Origin: Baffinella frigidus
Taxonomy: Eukaryota; Cryptophyceae; Cryptomonadales; Baffinellaceae
DNA: 10,119 nucleotides
Reading direction: 5' to 3'
Assembly: GCA_026770585.1 (NCBI GenBank)
Contig: MU646475.1
Span: 63,951-74,069, forward strand
A program made the position numbers and the translations under genes. Position 1 is the first letter of the stretch, and each line of letters opens with the position of its first letter. The notes below the pieces were generated by a model that was not told the origin of the DNA, made no database searches, and saw only the letters and a list, made by a program, of their open reading frames with translations. Of the stretch, positions 1 through 6,257 are shown piece after piece.

Positions 1-129
1 AGCCTCCGGCGGCCCCTGCGGGGGGCTTGCTGCGCGACCCGAATCCCGGTCGACCCTGCGGAGGGCTTCCCGGGTGTCTGGTCCCTCCCCGATGCTCTGC
101 ACCAGGGGAGGGGGTCTGAATGTGATCCG
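1..129. other. GC-rich sequence without a gene
   Basis: No coding signal is visible. Two 15-bp stretches, at 14-28 and 54-68 (CCCTGCGGRGGGCTT), match at 14 of 15 positions and are 40 bp apart, which suggests an old tandem duplication. CCCTCCCC at 83-90 and GGGGAGGG at 105-112 can form an 8-bp stem with a 14-base loop. The function is unknown. Confidence 0.5.
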
Positions 130-203
130 AAAGGAAGCATGCCTTTTCTGCAGAGCAAGTTCCGGTGTCCGCCTATGGAGGAGTTAAAATAACCCAAAGG
201 ACC
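130..203 (+). repeat. Diverged copy of the extra module found in the family 3 element
   Basis: This stretch aligns with 5712-5794. Shared blocks are GAAAGG, TTTCTGCAG, AAGTTCCG, a TGT-CGCCTATG block, and the closing AAGGACCT. The copy at 5.7 kb carries a 14-bp tandem duplication (GCAGGATAAGTTCC) that is absent here. It is a fragment of a dispersed repeat. No terminal inverted repeat is visible beside it, so it is either truncated or an independent repeat that family 3 picked up. Confidence 0.55.
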
Positions 204-222
204 TACACAGGGCATTCCTTTG

Positions 223-241
223 CAGGGGTTACTCACGAATA
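223..241 (+). repeat. Left terminal inverted repeat of the 4.2-kb unit
   Basis: CAGGGGTTACTCACGAATA pairs with 4431-4449 with one mismatch. It resembles the CAGGGGTACCTCGCTCATAA ends of family 1. The flanking dinucleotide is TG rather than TA. Confidence 0.7.
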
Positions 242-283
242 CGATGGGGCCCTAGCACGCTGCGTGTGCTCAACGTCGTTGAA

Positions 284-803
284 CCCCTCTCACCCCTCAC
301 CCCCGACTCCTAACCCCTAACCCCTAACCCCTAACCCCTAGCCTCTAGATCCTGACCCCTCACCTCTGACCCCTTAACCCTTCGCCCCTAACCCCTAAAT
401 CCTAACACCAGTGACTCCTCAAACCCGACCACTACCCCCTGCCTCCTCACCCCAAACCACTAAACCCTAACCCCTAACCCCTAACCCCTAACCCCTCGCC
501 CTTAACCCCTAACCCCTAACCCCTAGCACCTAGCCCCTAACCCGTGACCACTCACCTCTATCCCCTATCCCCTAGCCACTCACTCCCAATTCCTAACCCT
601 TAACCCCTAACACCCAACACCTAGCCCCTCACCCCTCACCCCCTACCCCTCACTACTCACCCCTCACCCCGCACTACTCAATCCTCACCCCTCACTACTC
701 ACCCCTCACCCCTCACACCTGACACCTCACACCTCACACCTCACACCTCGCCCCTCACACCTCACCCCTCACCCCTAACCCCTAACTAAGCCCTGAACCC
801 TGG
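284..803. repeat. Degenerate CCCCTAA (TTAGGGG-class) telomere-like array
   Basis: Seven-base CCCCTAA units are clearest at about 311-339, 467-495 and 505-530, each with several near-perfect copies. They are embedded in variants such as CCCCTCA, CCCCTAG and, near 715-770, CACACCT. The C-rich strand is the + strand. The degeneracy and internal position argue for an interstitial relic, not an active chromosome end. No open frame or other feature lies within it. Confidence 0.9.
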
Positions 804-824
804 CACCTAAACCCCCGAATGAGT

Positions 825-905
825 GCTTGTAGAGTAGGTGGTCCTCTGCGAAAAGAAGCTGTGGGTCTTAGGTTACGAGCCTTGGCAATCAGGTTGTGAG
901 CCGCC
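825..905 (+). repeat. 81-bp inverted repeat, left copy
   Basis: This non-telomeric segment matches the reverse complement of 4236-4322 at roughly nine-tenths of positions, with one 6-base gap. Conserved blocks include TGGTCCTCTGCGAA, GTCTTAGGTTACGAG and GGCAATCAGGTTGTGA. It separates the CCCCTAA array outside from the CT tract and CCCTAAA array inside. The right copy holds the mirrored position, which is the main evidence that 223-4449 is one organised unit. Confidence 0.9.
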
Positions 906-937
906 ACACCCTGTTCCCTATACCCTAAATCTCTCTC

Positions 938-945
938 ACCCCCTC

Positions 946-990
<45 letters not shown>

Positions 991-1060
991 GACCTCACAC
1001 ACATAACCTCTTTTCCCTGTATCCATTCCTCTCTCTCTCTTTCTATCTCTCTCTCGCCCC
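938..1060. repeat. CT microsatellite
   Basis: Almost uninterrupted CT dinucleotides run at 949-989, with a second block at 1028-1055. Translations across it (Ser/Leu repeats on +, Arg/Glu repeats on -) are low-complexity artefacts. It lies just inside the left 81-bp inverted repeat, opposite a TTC tract on the other side of the unit. Confidence 0.95.
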
Positions 1061-1083
1061 CGTACACACACAGCCCGTGAAAT

Positions 1084-1386
1084 TAAGCCCTGAACCCTGA
1101 ACCCCAAACCCCAAACCATAAACCTTGAACCCAAAACCTTAAATTTAAACCCTAACACCTGAGCACTGAAACCTAAACCCTAAACCCTAAACCCTAAGCC
1201 GTGAACCCTAAAACCCCAAGACCATAAACCATCAACCAGAAACCCTAAACCCTGAACCCTAATAACCCTGAATCCTAAACCCTGAACCCTAAACCCTGAG
1301 CCCTAAGCCCTGAACCCTGACCCCTGAACCCTGAACCCTGAACCCTAAACCCTAAACCCTTAACTCTAAACCATAAACCATGAACC

Positions 1387-1433
<47 letters not shown>

Positions 1434-1437
1434 TAAA
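1084..1437. repeat. Degenerate CCCTAAA/CCCTGAA/CCCTCAA array
   Basis: Seven-base C-rich units of the TTTAGGG class lie on the - strand sense. Runs include CCCTAAA near 1170-1195, CCCTGAA near 1280-1340 and about seven CCCTCAA units at 1384-1432. Variant units come in homogeneous blocks, the pattern expected from local unequal exchange. There is no coding content. Confidence 0.9.
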
Positions 1438-3455
1438 CCTGGGGTTTGGGGTTGACCTAGGGTGTAGGATTTGAGATTTAGGATTTAGGATTTGGGATTT
1501 TGTGTTGACTTAGGGTATAGGGTGTATTGTTTAGGGTTGAGGTTTCAGGGTCGAGGACACAATTTTTACGGTTAAGGTTTTGGGGTTTATGGTCTAGGTT
1601 TTTGGTTCCAGGTTTCAGGTTTTACGTTTTCGGGTTTAAGGTTTAGGATTTAGGGTTTAGGGGTTAAGGTGCAGGGTGCAGGGTTCAGGGTTCAGGGTTC
1701 AGGGTTTAGGGTTTAGATTTTAGGGTTTGGGGTTCAGGGTTTAGGGTTGAAGGTTCAAGGTTTAAGGTTTAGGGTTTAGGGTTTAGGGTTTAGGGTTTAG
1801 GGTTTAGGGTTGAGGGTTGAGGGTTTAGGGCTTAAGGTTTATGGTTTATGGTTTAGGATGTATGGTTGTGGGTGTACGGTGAAGGGATTAGGGTTTAGGG
1901 TTTAGGGCTTAATGCCTTCAGGGTTTAACGGTATACGGTGAATGGTTTGCGGTTTGGATTTTTCATTTCAGGGTTTATGTTTGATGGTTTAGTGCTGAGG
2001 GTTCATAGCTTAGGGTTTAGGGTTTGGGGTTTAGGGTTTAGGGTTTAGGGTTTAGGGTTTAGGGTTTAGGGTTGAGTGTTTAGGGCTTAGGGTTTATGGT
2101 TTATGGTTTAGGATTTATGGTTTTGGGTGTACGGCGAAGGATTAGGGTTTAGGGTTTAGGGCTTTAGGTCCTTTAGGTCCTTGCTTAGGGTTCAGAGTTT
2201 AAGGGTATGCGGTGAAGGGTTTGCGGTTTAGGTTTTCCAGGTCAGGGCTTATGTTTTATGGTTGAGTGCTTAGGGTTCATGGTTTAGGGTTTAGGGTTTG
2301 GGGTTTAGGGTTTATAGTTTATGGTTTAGGGTTTGGGTTTAGGGTGTAGGCTTAACGGTTTAGGTTTTCAGTGTTTATGTTTTATGGTTTAGTGTTTGGG
2401 GTTCATGGTTAAGGGTTTACGGGTTAGGGGTTAGGGTTGAGCGTTTAGGGTTGAGGGTTTGGGGTTGAGGGTTGAGGGTTGAGGGTTGAGGGTTTAGTGT
2501 AGAGAGTTTAGGGTTGAGGGTTGAGGGTTGAGGGTTTTGCGTTTTGCGTTTAGGGTGTAGGGTGTAGGTTCTAGGGTCCAGGAATTAGTATTCAGGGTTC
2601 ATGATTCAGGTTTTTTTATTCAGTTTAGAGTTTAGGGTTCAGGGTTTAGGTTGTAGGGTTTATAGTGTAGGGTTCAGTGCTTGGGTTTTAAAGAGTATGG
2701 TGTAGGGCTCGGGATTAGGGGTTGGGGGTTTGGGGTTGAGGGATGAGAGTTGAGGGTTTAGGGTTCAGGGTTCAAGGTTTAGGGTTTAGGTGTTAGGGTT
2801 TAGGGTTTAGGATTTAGGGTGCAGGGTTCAGGTTTTTTGGTTCAGGGTTTATGGTTTTGTGTTTAGGGTTCAGGTTTCAGTGTTTAGGGTTTCGGGTTAA
2901 GGGTTTAGGGTTTGGGGTTTAGGGTTTATTATTGAGGATTCAGGGTTTAGGGTTTAGGGTTTAGGGTTTAAGGTTTAGGGTTTAATGCTCAATGTTCAGG
3001 GTTTAAGAGTTTAGGGTGTAGGGTTTATGGTTTAGATTTTCGAGGTCATGGTTTCTGTTTCAGTGGTTAGTGATGACGGTTCATGGTTTAAGGTTTAGGG
3101 TTTAGGGGTTAGGGTTTAGCGTTCAGGATTTAGGGGTTTTGGTTTAGGGTTTAAGGGTTAAGGTCCAGGGTTTAGGTTTCAGGGTTTAGGGTTCAGGGTT
3201 TAGGGTTCTGGGTTTAGAGGTTTGGGTTTTGCGTGTAGGTTGTAGGGTGTAGGGTGTAGGGTTCAGTATTCAGGGTTTAATATACAAGGTTTATGAGTTA
3301 GGGTTTAGGGTTCAGGGTTCAGGGTTGAGGGTGCAGGGGTTAGGGTTTAGGCTTTTGGGCTTAGGTTTGAAGGATTATGGTTTGGGCTTGGAGTTTGGGG
3401 TTTTGGGTTTGGGGTTGAGGGTTGAAAGTTTCGGGTTGAGGGTTCAGGTTTTATG
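1438..3455. repeat. Degenerate TTTAGGG array with higher-order repeats
   Basis: From about 1440 the G-rich strand becomes the + strand, and TTTAGGG, TTGAGGG, TTCAGGG and TTTATGG units continue for about 2 kb. The longest regular runs are near 1761-1807 and 2030-2070. A longer period is superimposed: 1871-1910 recurs at 2126-2163 (GGTGTACGG followed by GAAGG and ATTAGGG), and a second marker (GTTTATGTTT, then GGTTCAT) near 1956-2010 recurs near 2229-2283 and 2358-2408, and more weakly near 2827-2878 and 3030-3087. Apparent frames in it encode only Gly/Leu/Val-rich repeat peptides. Confidence 0.9.
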
Positions 3456-3931
3456 GTTTCTGGCATTCTCTCTACTGGTGGCTGGCGGCATGGCGGAAGT
3501 GGACCACTTAGTGCTGTTCACTTGTTGCCATAAGTTGCCTGGGATTAGTCTTGCATTGCTCAACCCTCCGCATTGCATCAGCTAGGTCAATACCAAGCCA
3601 GTACCACACCGAAACCACCTGAAAGGCAGGCAGACAAGGCAGCCCTCCTGCCACATGACACCTTGGCGGGGCTGCACGTGTTGTGCGTTTCGATGTTCAC
3701 TCCAGGAACACGTGCCGCACTTGACATCAGCACACCCACCACACGCTCGCGTTCCAGTATTCCCCTATCCGGAACAAAAGCGTGTGGGAGATGTGATTGA
3801 TGTGATCCTCATACTGGAGGGGGCTTACCCCGAGTACAGTCGACCTAACGGCGCGAGGCGGGCGCGTCCTGGACTATGTCCTCACGCTTCTTCCCTACTT
3901 CTTTGAGCGCTACTCGCCCCCTCCACTTCTT
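3456..3931 (+). pseudogene. Unique island inside the telomere-like unit, possible decayed coding fragment
   Basis: This is the only sizeable non-repetitive part of the 4.2-kb unit. An ATG at 3655 opens an 83-codon frame to 3906, which includes the stretch VFPYPEQKRVGDVIDVILIL. Near 3850 a different frame becomes the more protein-like one (for example RVLDYVLTLLPYFFERYS, running to about 3910) before both enter the TTC tract. A switch of plausible frame is what a frameshifted relic would look like, but chance cannot be excluded. I recognise no family. It may be a captured gene fragment or a remnant of the element's own gene. Confidence 0.25.
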
Positions 3932-4172
3932 TTGGTAAACCTCTTCTCCTTTTTTCTTCTTTTCTTTTTCTTTTTCTTCCGCTTCTTCTTCTTCTTCTTC
4001 TTGTTCTGCTTTTTTTTCTTCTCCTTCTTTTCTTCTTCTTCTCTGTCGTTTTCTTCTTTTTCTTTTTCTTTTGTTTTCTCTTTCTTTTCTTCTTTTTCTT
4101 TTTCTTCTTCTGATTCTGATTCTTTTTCTGCATCTTCTTCTTCTTCTTCTTCTTCTTCTTCTTCTTTTGCAT
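3932..4172. repeat. TTC/TTTC polypyrimidine tract
   Basis: About 240 bases of nearly pure pyrimidine on the + strand end in an uninterrupted TTC run at about 4133-4164. Translated products (Phe/Ser-rich on +, Lys/Arg-rich on -) are artefacts of composition. A homopurine-homopyrimidine tract of this length could adopt triplex structure; that is general knowledge, not something shown here. Confidence 0.95.
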
Positions 4173-4235
4173 TTCTTTCAGCCTAGAGACGAGTGAGCCA
4201 AAAGCCCATGAGCCTCTACATTATTTTAGACAATT

Positions 4236-4322
4236 GGCGGTTCACAACCTGATTGCCCAGACTCGTAACCTAAGACCTACAGCTTGTTGACTGGTTCGCA
4301 GAGGACCATCTAATCTACATGC
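4236..4322 (-). repeat. 87-bp inverted repeat, right copy
   Basis: This is the reverse-complement partner of 825-905. It carries six extra bases within the CCAGTCAAC segment around 4285-4294 that the left copy lacks. Outside it lie a few TTTAGGGG-like units, mirroring the CCCCTAA array outside the left copy. Confidence 0.9.
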
Positions 4323-4326
4323 AAAA

Positions 4327-4366
4327 GGTTTAGTGGTTTAGGGGTTAGAGGTCAGGGGTTTAGGAA
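4327..4366. repeat. Short TTTAGGGG-like remnant
   Basis: About five degenerate G-rich units on the + strand (GGTTTAG, GGTTTAGGGG, GGTTAGAGG, CAGGGGTTTAGG) lie between the 87-bp repeat and the right terminal repeat. They correspond in position and orientation to the 500-bp CCCCTAA array on the left side. Confidence 0.7.
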
Positions 4367-4430
4367 ACGAAATAACGAAAAATAACCATGGGCATCAGCC
4401 TTCTGTAGGCTCCTACGGCGTGGTGCTCCT

Positions 4431-4449
4431 TATTTGTGAGTAACCCCTG
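4431..4449 (-). repeat. Right terminal inverted repeat of the 4.2-kb unit
   Basis: TATTTGTGAGTAACCCCTG is the reverse complement of 223-241 with one mismatch, and is followed by TA at 4450-4451. The CCCCTG-TA ending is the same as in the family 1 and family 3 elements downstream. Confidence 0.7.
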
Positions 4450-4451
4450 TA

Positions 4452-4558
4452 GCCCCCATAGGCATTTGAGCAGGACCTAGACAAGTAAGTCTGTGTCTTT
4501 GTGAGGACCTAGTCCTGGACGAGCCCGTCGCGGTTCGTTAGATCCATTGTATTCGAGG
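4452..4558. other. Spacer between mobile elements
   Basis: No gene is present. It contains AGGACCTAG twice (near 4471 and 4504) and the string GACAAGTAAGTC near 4479, which recurs as GACAAGTGAGTC at about 6805 and in shorter form at 5141. This is an older dispersed sequence into which elements have inserted. Confidence 0.5.
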
Positions 4559-4560
4559 TA

Positions 4561-4661
4561 TCCCTCAAGTGGCCAGTAGGCTCATACGCCCTACCGTAGG
4601 GCCCTAGGACCTGCCTAAGACCTCTTGGGGGTCAATTGTTACCCCCTGGCCACTGAAGGGA
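4561..4661 (+). mobile_element. Family 2 MITE-like element, intact copy
   Basis: This 101-bp element has ends TCCCTCAAGTGGCCAG and CTGGCCACTGAAGGGA and is flanked by TA on both sides (4559-4560 and 4662-4663). The central part contains TACCGTAGGGCCCTAGGACC and a hairpin, GGGGGT at 4627-4632 pairing with ACCCCC at 4641-4646. TA duplication is typical of Tc1/mariner-type non-autonomous elements; the superfamily assignment is inference. It abuts the left end of the nested family 1 copy. Confidence 0.85.
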
Positions 4662-4663
4662 TA

Positions 4664-4899
4664 GGGGCGCCTCGCTCATAAAAAAGCGCCATCCCCGAGG
4701 ACCCTACAGTAGGCCTATGCATACAGAGGTACCTCGCTCATAAGAAACCGCCCCCTCCTAGGACCCTACAGTAGGACCATGCCTAGGGCCCTATGGTGGT
4801 CCTAGGGGGGGGGGCGGTTTCTTATGAGCGAGGTACCCCTGTAGGGCCCTATGATGGTCCTGTTGTGGGGGCGCTTTCGCATGAGCGAGGTACTCGGAG
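4664..4899 (+). mobile_element. Family 1 MITE-like element, outer copy split by another copy
   Basis: The left half is 4664-4721 and the right half 4844-4899, with another family 1 element between. The halves carry GCCTCGCTCATAA on the left and ATGAGCGAGGTAC on the right, plus the family core (CCCTACAGTAGG on the left, TAGGGCCCTATGATGGTCC on the right). Removing the insert and one TA gives about 116 bp, the usual family size. The left end lacks the first CA of the terminal repeat, because family 2 lies directly against it. The right end, GAGGTACTCGGAG-TA, has diverged. Confidence 0.85.
4724..4841 (+). mobile_element. Family 1 element inserted in family 1
   Basis: This 118-bp copy has ends CAGAGGTACCTCGCTCATAA and its counterpart in CTTATGAGCGAGGTACCCCTG, flanked by TA at 4722-4723 and 4842-4843. 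The target lies in the core of the outer copy, just before GGGCCCTA. Its own core runs in the same orientation as the outer element. A run of 11-12 G lies before the right terminal repeat. Frames crossing it (peptides such as RFLMSEVP or SYERGTPV) are by-products of the terminal repeats and not proteins. Confidence 0.92.
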
Positions 4900-5022
4900 T
4901 ATGCCCTGCCCTGCAAGGACTCCAAGGGCTCCGTGTCTTTCGGGAGTCAACATCGCACTCCACAGTCTTGCCCGGCGTTTTTTAAAACCCCAGAAGAAAA
5001 TGCGAACTCAGTGCAGTCAGTA

Positions 5023-5140
5023 CATGGGTACCTCGCTCATAAGAAACCGCCCCCCCCCCCAGGACCACCCTTGGGCCCCAGGCATGGTCTTACTGTAGGT
5101 TCCTAGGGGGGGGCGGTTTCTTATGAGCGAGGTATCCCTG
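5023..5140 (-). mobile_element. Family 1 MITE-like element
   Basis: This 118-bp copy is flanked by TA at 5021-5022 and 5141-5142, with ends CATGGGTACCTCGCTCATAA and CTTATGAGCGAGGTATCCCTG. The core reads ACCACCC..GGGCCC..CATGGTC..TACTGTAGG, the reverse complement of the core in 4724-4841, hence the - call. Its central target site is unoccupied. Confidence 0.92.
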
Positions 5141-5200
5141 TAAGTCTCGGTCTTGTCCTTCGAGAGTGACCTGTATGACTCTAACACGGCCGCCACGTAC

Positions 5201-5386
5201 ATGTATGCAACCCCACTGTGTCCGAACAGAACCTGGACAATTGATTGTCAGATTTGCCCAGCGAACACGACAAGTGATTGTCGGATTTGCCCAGCGAACA
5301 CGACAAGTGATTGCCGGATTTGCCCTGACAGCGGACACGCTCACCACCGGCGGGCGGTGGAGGGGGGTGACTGCCGAGTAAGCTGA
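5201..5386 (+). CDS. Short Cys-rich open frame over a 33-bp tandem repeat (doubtful)
   Basis: The frame from ATG 5201 encodes about 61 residues. The 33-bp unit is a multiple of three, so it yields an 11-residue peptide repeat, DC(Q/R)ICPANTTS, two and a half times, with paired C-x-x-C spacing and NTT sequons. Cys-Pro repeats of this general style occur in secreted cysteine-rich proteins, but the frame is too short for a family assignment. It has no signal peptide, and the frame continues open upstream to the edge of the family 1 element at 5140. It may be a fragment or chance. Confidence 0.15.
   Translation: MYATPLCPNRTWTIDCQICPANTTSDCRICPANTTSDCRICPDSGHAHHRRAVEGGDCRVS
5243..5325. repeat. 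33-bp tandem repeat, 2.5 units
   Basis: Units lie at 5243-5275 and 5276-5308, differing by one base (CAGATT versus CGGATT), followed by 17 bases of a third unit at 5309-5325. Each unit begins GATTG and ends CACGACAAGT. The near identity indicates a recent duplication. Confidence 0.95.
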
Positions 5387-5387
5387 A

Positions 5388-5667
5388 CCGCCGCGGTCGA
5401 ACGGTGCGTAGTTGGTAGTTTGATCACGTTTCAGAAGGCTTAGTACCTGTTTGCAGGGACTTGAAGAGGTTAATAAGAAGAAGAGGCAGGAAAAGAAGAA
5501 GACGAACAAGAAGAACGTTGTTTGACGCGTGTGCCTTTGGGAGCACTTTTGCTCACCCCACAGCCACCAGAGGTTACTAGCCAACAGGGATTAAGGTTTA
5601 GGACTTCCCTCTGAATTGCTCCCATGGAGCCTCCCCGCCCCCAGGACCACCCTACGGCTTAGCCCCG
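5388..5667. other. Non-coding stretch with a purine tract and a family 1 fragment
   Basis: No gene is supported. A GAA-rich purine tract covers about 5465-5517. A short GGATTAAGGTTTAGG telomere-like scrap lies near 5588-5602. A fragment of family 1 core (CCGCCCCCAGGACCACCCTA) lies near 5635-5654, with no terminal repeats. Confidence 0.5.
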
Positions 5668-5724
5668 TACAGGGGTATCTGGGCTATTTATCATAAGAAA
5701 CCAGAACTTGAGAAAGGTCTTTCT

Positions 5725-5752
5725 GCAGGATAAGTTCCGCAGGATAAGTTCC
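5725..5752. repeat. 14-bp tandem duplication
   Basis: GCAGGATAAGTTCC occurs twice in perfect succession (5725-5738 and 5739-5752). It lies within the module shared with 130-203, where only one diverged copy is present. Confidence 0.95.
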
Positions 5753-5944
5753 GATGTGCGCCTATGTTGGGAGCTCGAAGAACCAAGGACCTCAAGAAAG
5801 GATCTCAAGAAAACAGACCGGATGTGGGCCCCCCGTTTTCTTAATTTAGTATCAGAGAGTGGACTACATATTGTGTTTAGTCAACCCTCTGGTACTAATT
5901 TAAGAAAACAGACGACGCCCGATGTCGGAGCACCCGTATTCTTA

Positions 5945-6225
5945 TCCCTCAAGTGGCGAGTACGCCCTACCGTACAGGTATCTGGGCTATCATAAGAAAC
6001 CAGAACTTAAGAACACAGACCGGATTTGGGCCCCCCGTTTTCTCAATTTAGTATCAGAGGGTTGACTAAATCGTGCGTTTAGTCAACCCTCTGGTGCCAA
6101 TTTAAGAAAACAGACACCGAAAGATGTCGGAGCACCCGTGTTCCCAGATACCCCGGTAGGGTCCTAGCTAGGACCTGGCTAGAAGCTCGTGGTGGTCAAT
6201 TTTGACCCCCTCGCTACTTAAGGGA
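5945..6225 (+). mobile_element. Family 2 element, middle layer of the nest
   Basis: The left part, TCCCTCAAGTGGCGAGTACG onward, runs at 5945-5972; the right part runs from 6158 to ACTTAAGGGA at 6225. TA flanks it at 5943-5944 and 6226-6227, inside the right end of the outer family 3 copy. Removing the inner family 3 element and one TA leaves about 98 bp, close to the intact copies of 100-101 bp. The right part has its own hairpin, GGTCAA at 6194-6199 with TTGACC at 6202-6207. Confidence 0.9.
5975..6155 (+). mobile_element. Family 3 element, innermost layer of the nest
   Basis: This 181-bp copy starts CAGGTATCTGGGC and ends CCCAGATACCCCGG, flanked by TA at 5973-5974 and 6156-6157. The target in family 2 is the TA before GGGTCCTAG. 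It contains a perfect 15-bp stem, 6056-6070 with 6078-6092, around a 7-base loop, extended by imperfect arms to about 6037-6112. It lacks the 100-bp module of the outer copy, so two family 3 subtypes exist side by side. Confidence 0.92.
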
Positions 6226-6257
6226 TAGCCCAGATACCCCTGTAAGTGGCCACCCTA

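Larger units (their letters stand above)
223..4449. mobile_element. 4.2-kb inverted-repeat-bounded unit with a telomere-like core (putative non-autonomous element)
   Basis: The unit starts with CAGGGGTTACTCACGAATA (223-241) and ends with the reverse complement of CAGGGGTTACTCACAAATA (4431-4449), 18 of 19 identical. TA follows the right end (4450-4451); the left end is preceded by TG, so a perfect TA duplication is not preserved. The first bases, CAGGGGT, are those of the small TA-flanked elements downstream. The interior is mirrored: TTAGGGG-class repeats, an 81/87-bp inverted repeat, a pyrimidine tract and a TTTAGGG-class array, each met from both ends. No transposase frame is present. It could be a transposon that captured telomeric DNA, or an old subtelomeric inverted duplication with coincidental ends. 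The structure is directly visible; its mobility is inference. Confidence 0.5.
5670..6242 (+). mobile_element. Family 3 MITE-like element, outermost layer of a three-deep nest
   Basis: Its left end CAGGGGTATCTGGGCTA begins after TA 5668-5669. Its right end GCCCAGATACCCCTG finishes at 6242, before TA 6243-6244. Between 5945 and 6227 lies a family 2 element with its TA copy, which itself contains a second family 3 copy. Without the inserts the element is about 290 bp. It has a long imperfect internal hairpin (5836-5911, arms beginning GTTTTCTTAA and ending TTAAGAAAAC) and an extra module of about 100 bp at 5707-5815 that the inner copy lacks. The ATG frame at 5708-5995 simply reads through these repeats. 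Confidence 0.9.

Noticed and set aside
284-803. An active chromosome end
   Set aside because: The array is strongly degenerate, is preceded by 280 bases of other sequence and is followed by inverted repeats; it is interstitial.
284-803. CRISPR array
   Set aside because: The repeats are 7-base telomere-class units without spacers, and the window is eukaryotic in character.
838-1158. Open frames over the CT tract on both strands
   Set aside because: They encode dinucleotide-repeat peptides (Ser/Leu or Arg/Glu) and end with the tract, so they are compositional artefacts.
1380-1500. Simple fold-back sequencing artefact at the strand flip
   Set aside because: The reverse complement of the left side does not match the right side base for base; only the repeat class agrees. 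It still deserves read-level checking.
3882-4186. Lys-rich (-) and Phe/Ser-rich (+) open frames
   Set aside because: Both are translations of the TTC/TTTC polypyrimidine tract.
4793-5202. Open frames with peptides such as SLIRNRPPP, RFLMSEVP, GYLAHKK
   Set aside because: They are readings of the family 1 terminal repeats and recur at every copy, in several frames and both strands.
5090-5584. 164-codon open frame on the - strand
   Set aside because: It starts in a purine tract, crosses the 33-bp tandem repeat and runs into a family 1 terminal repeat; no protein-like core.
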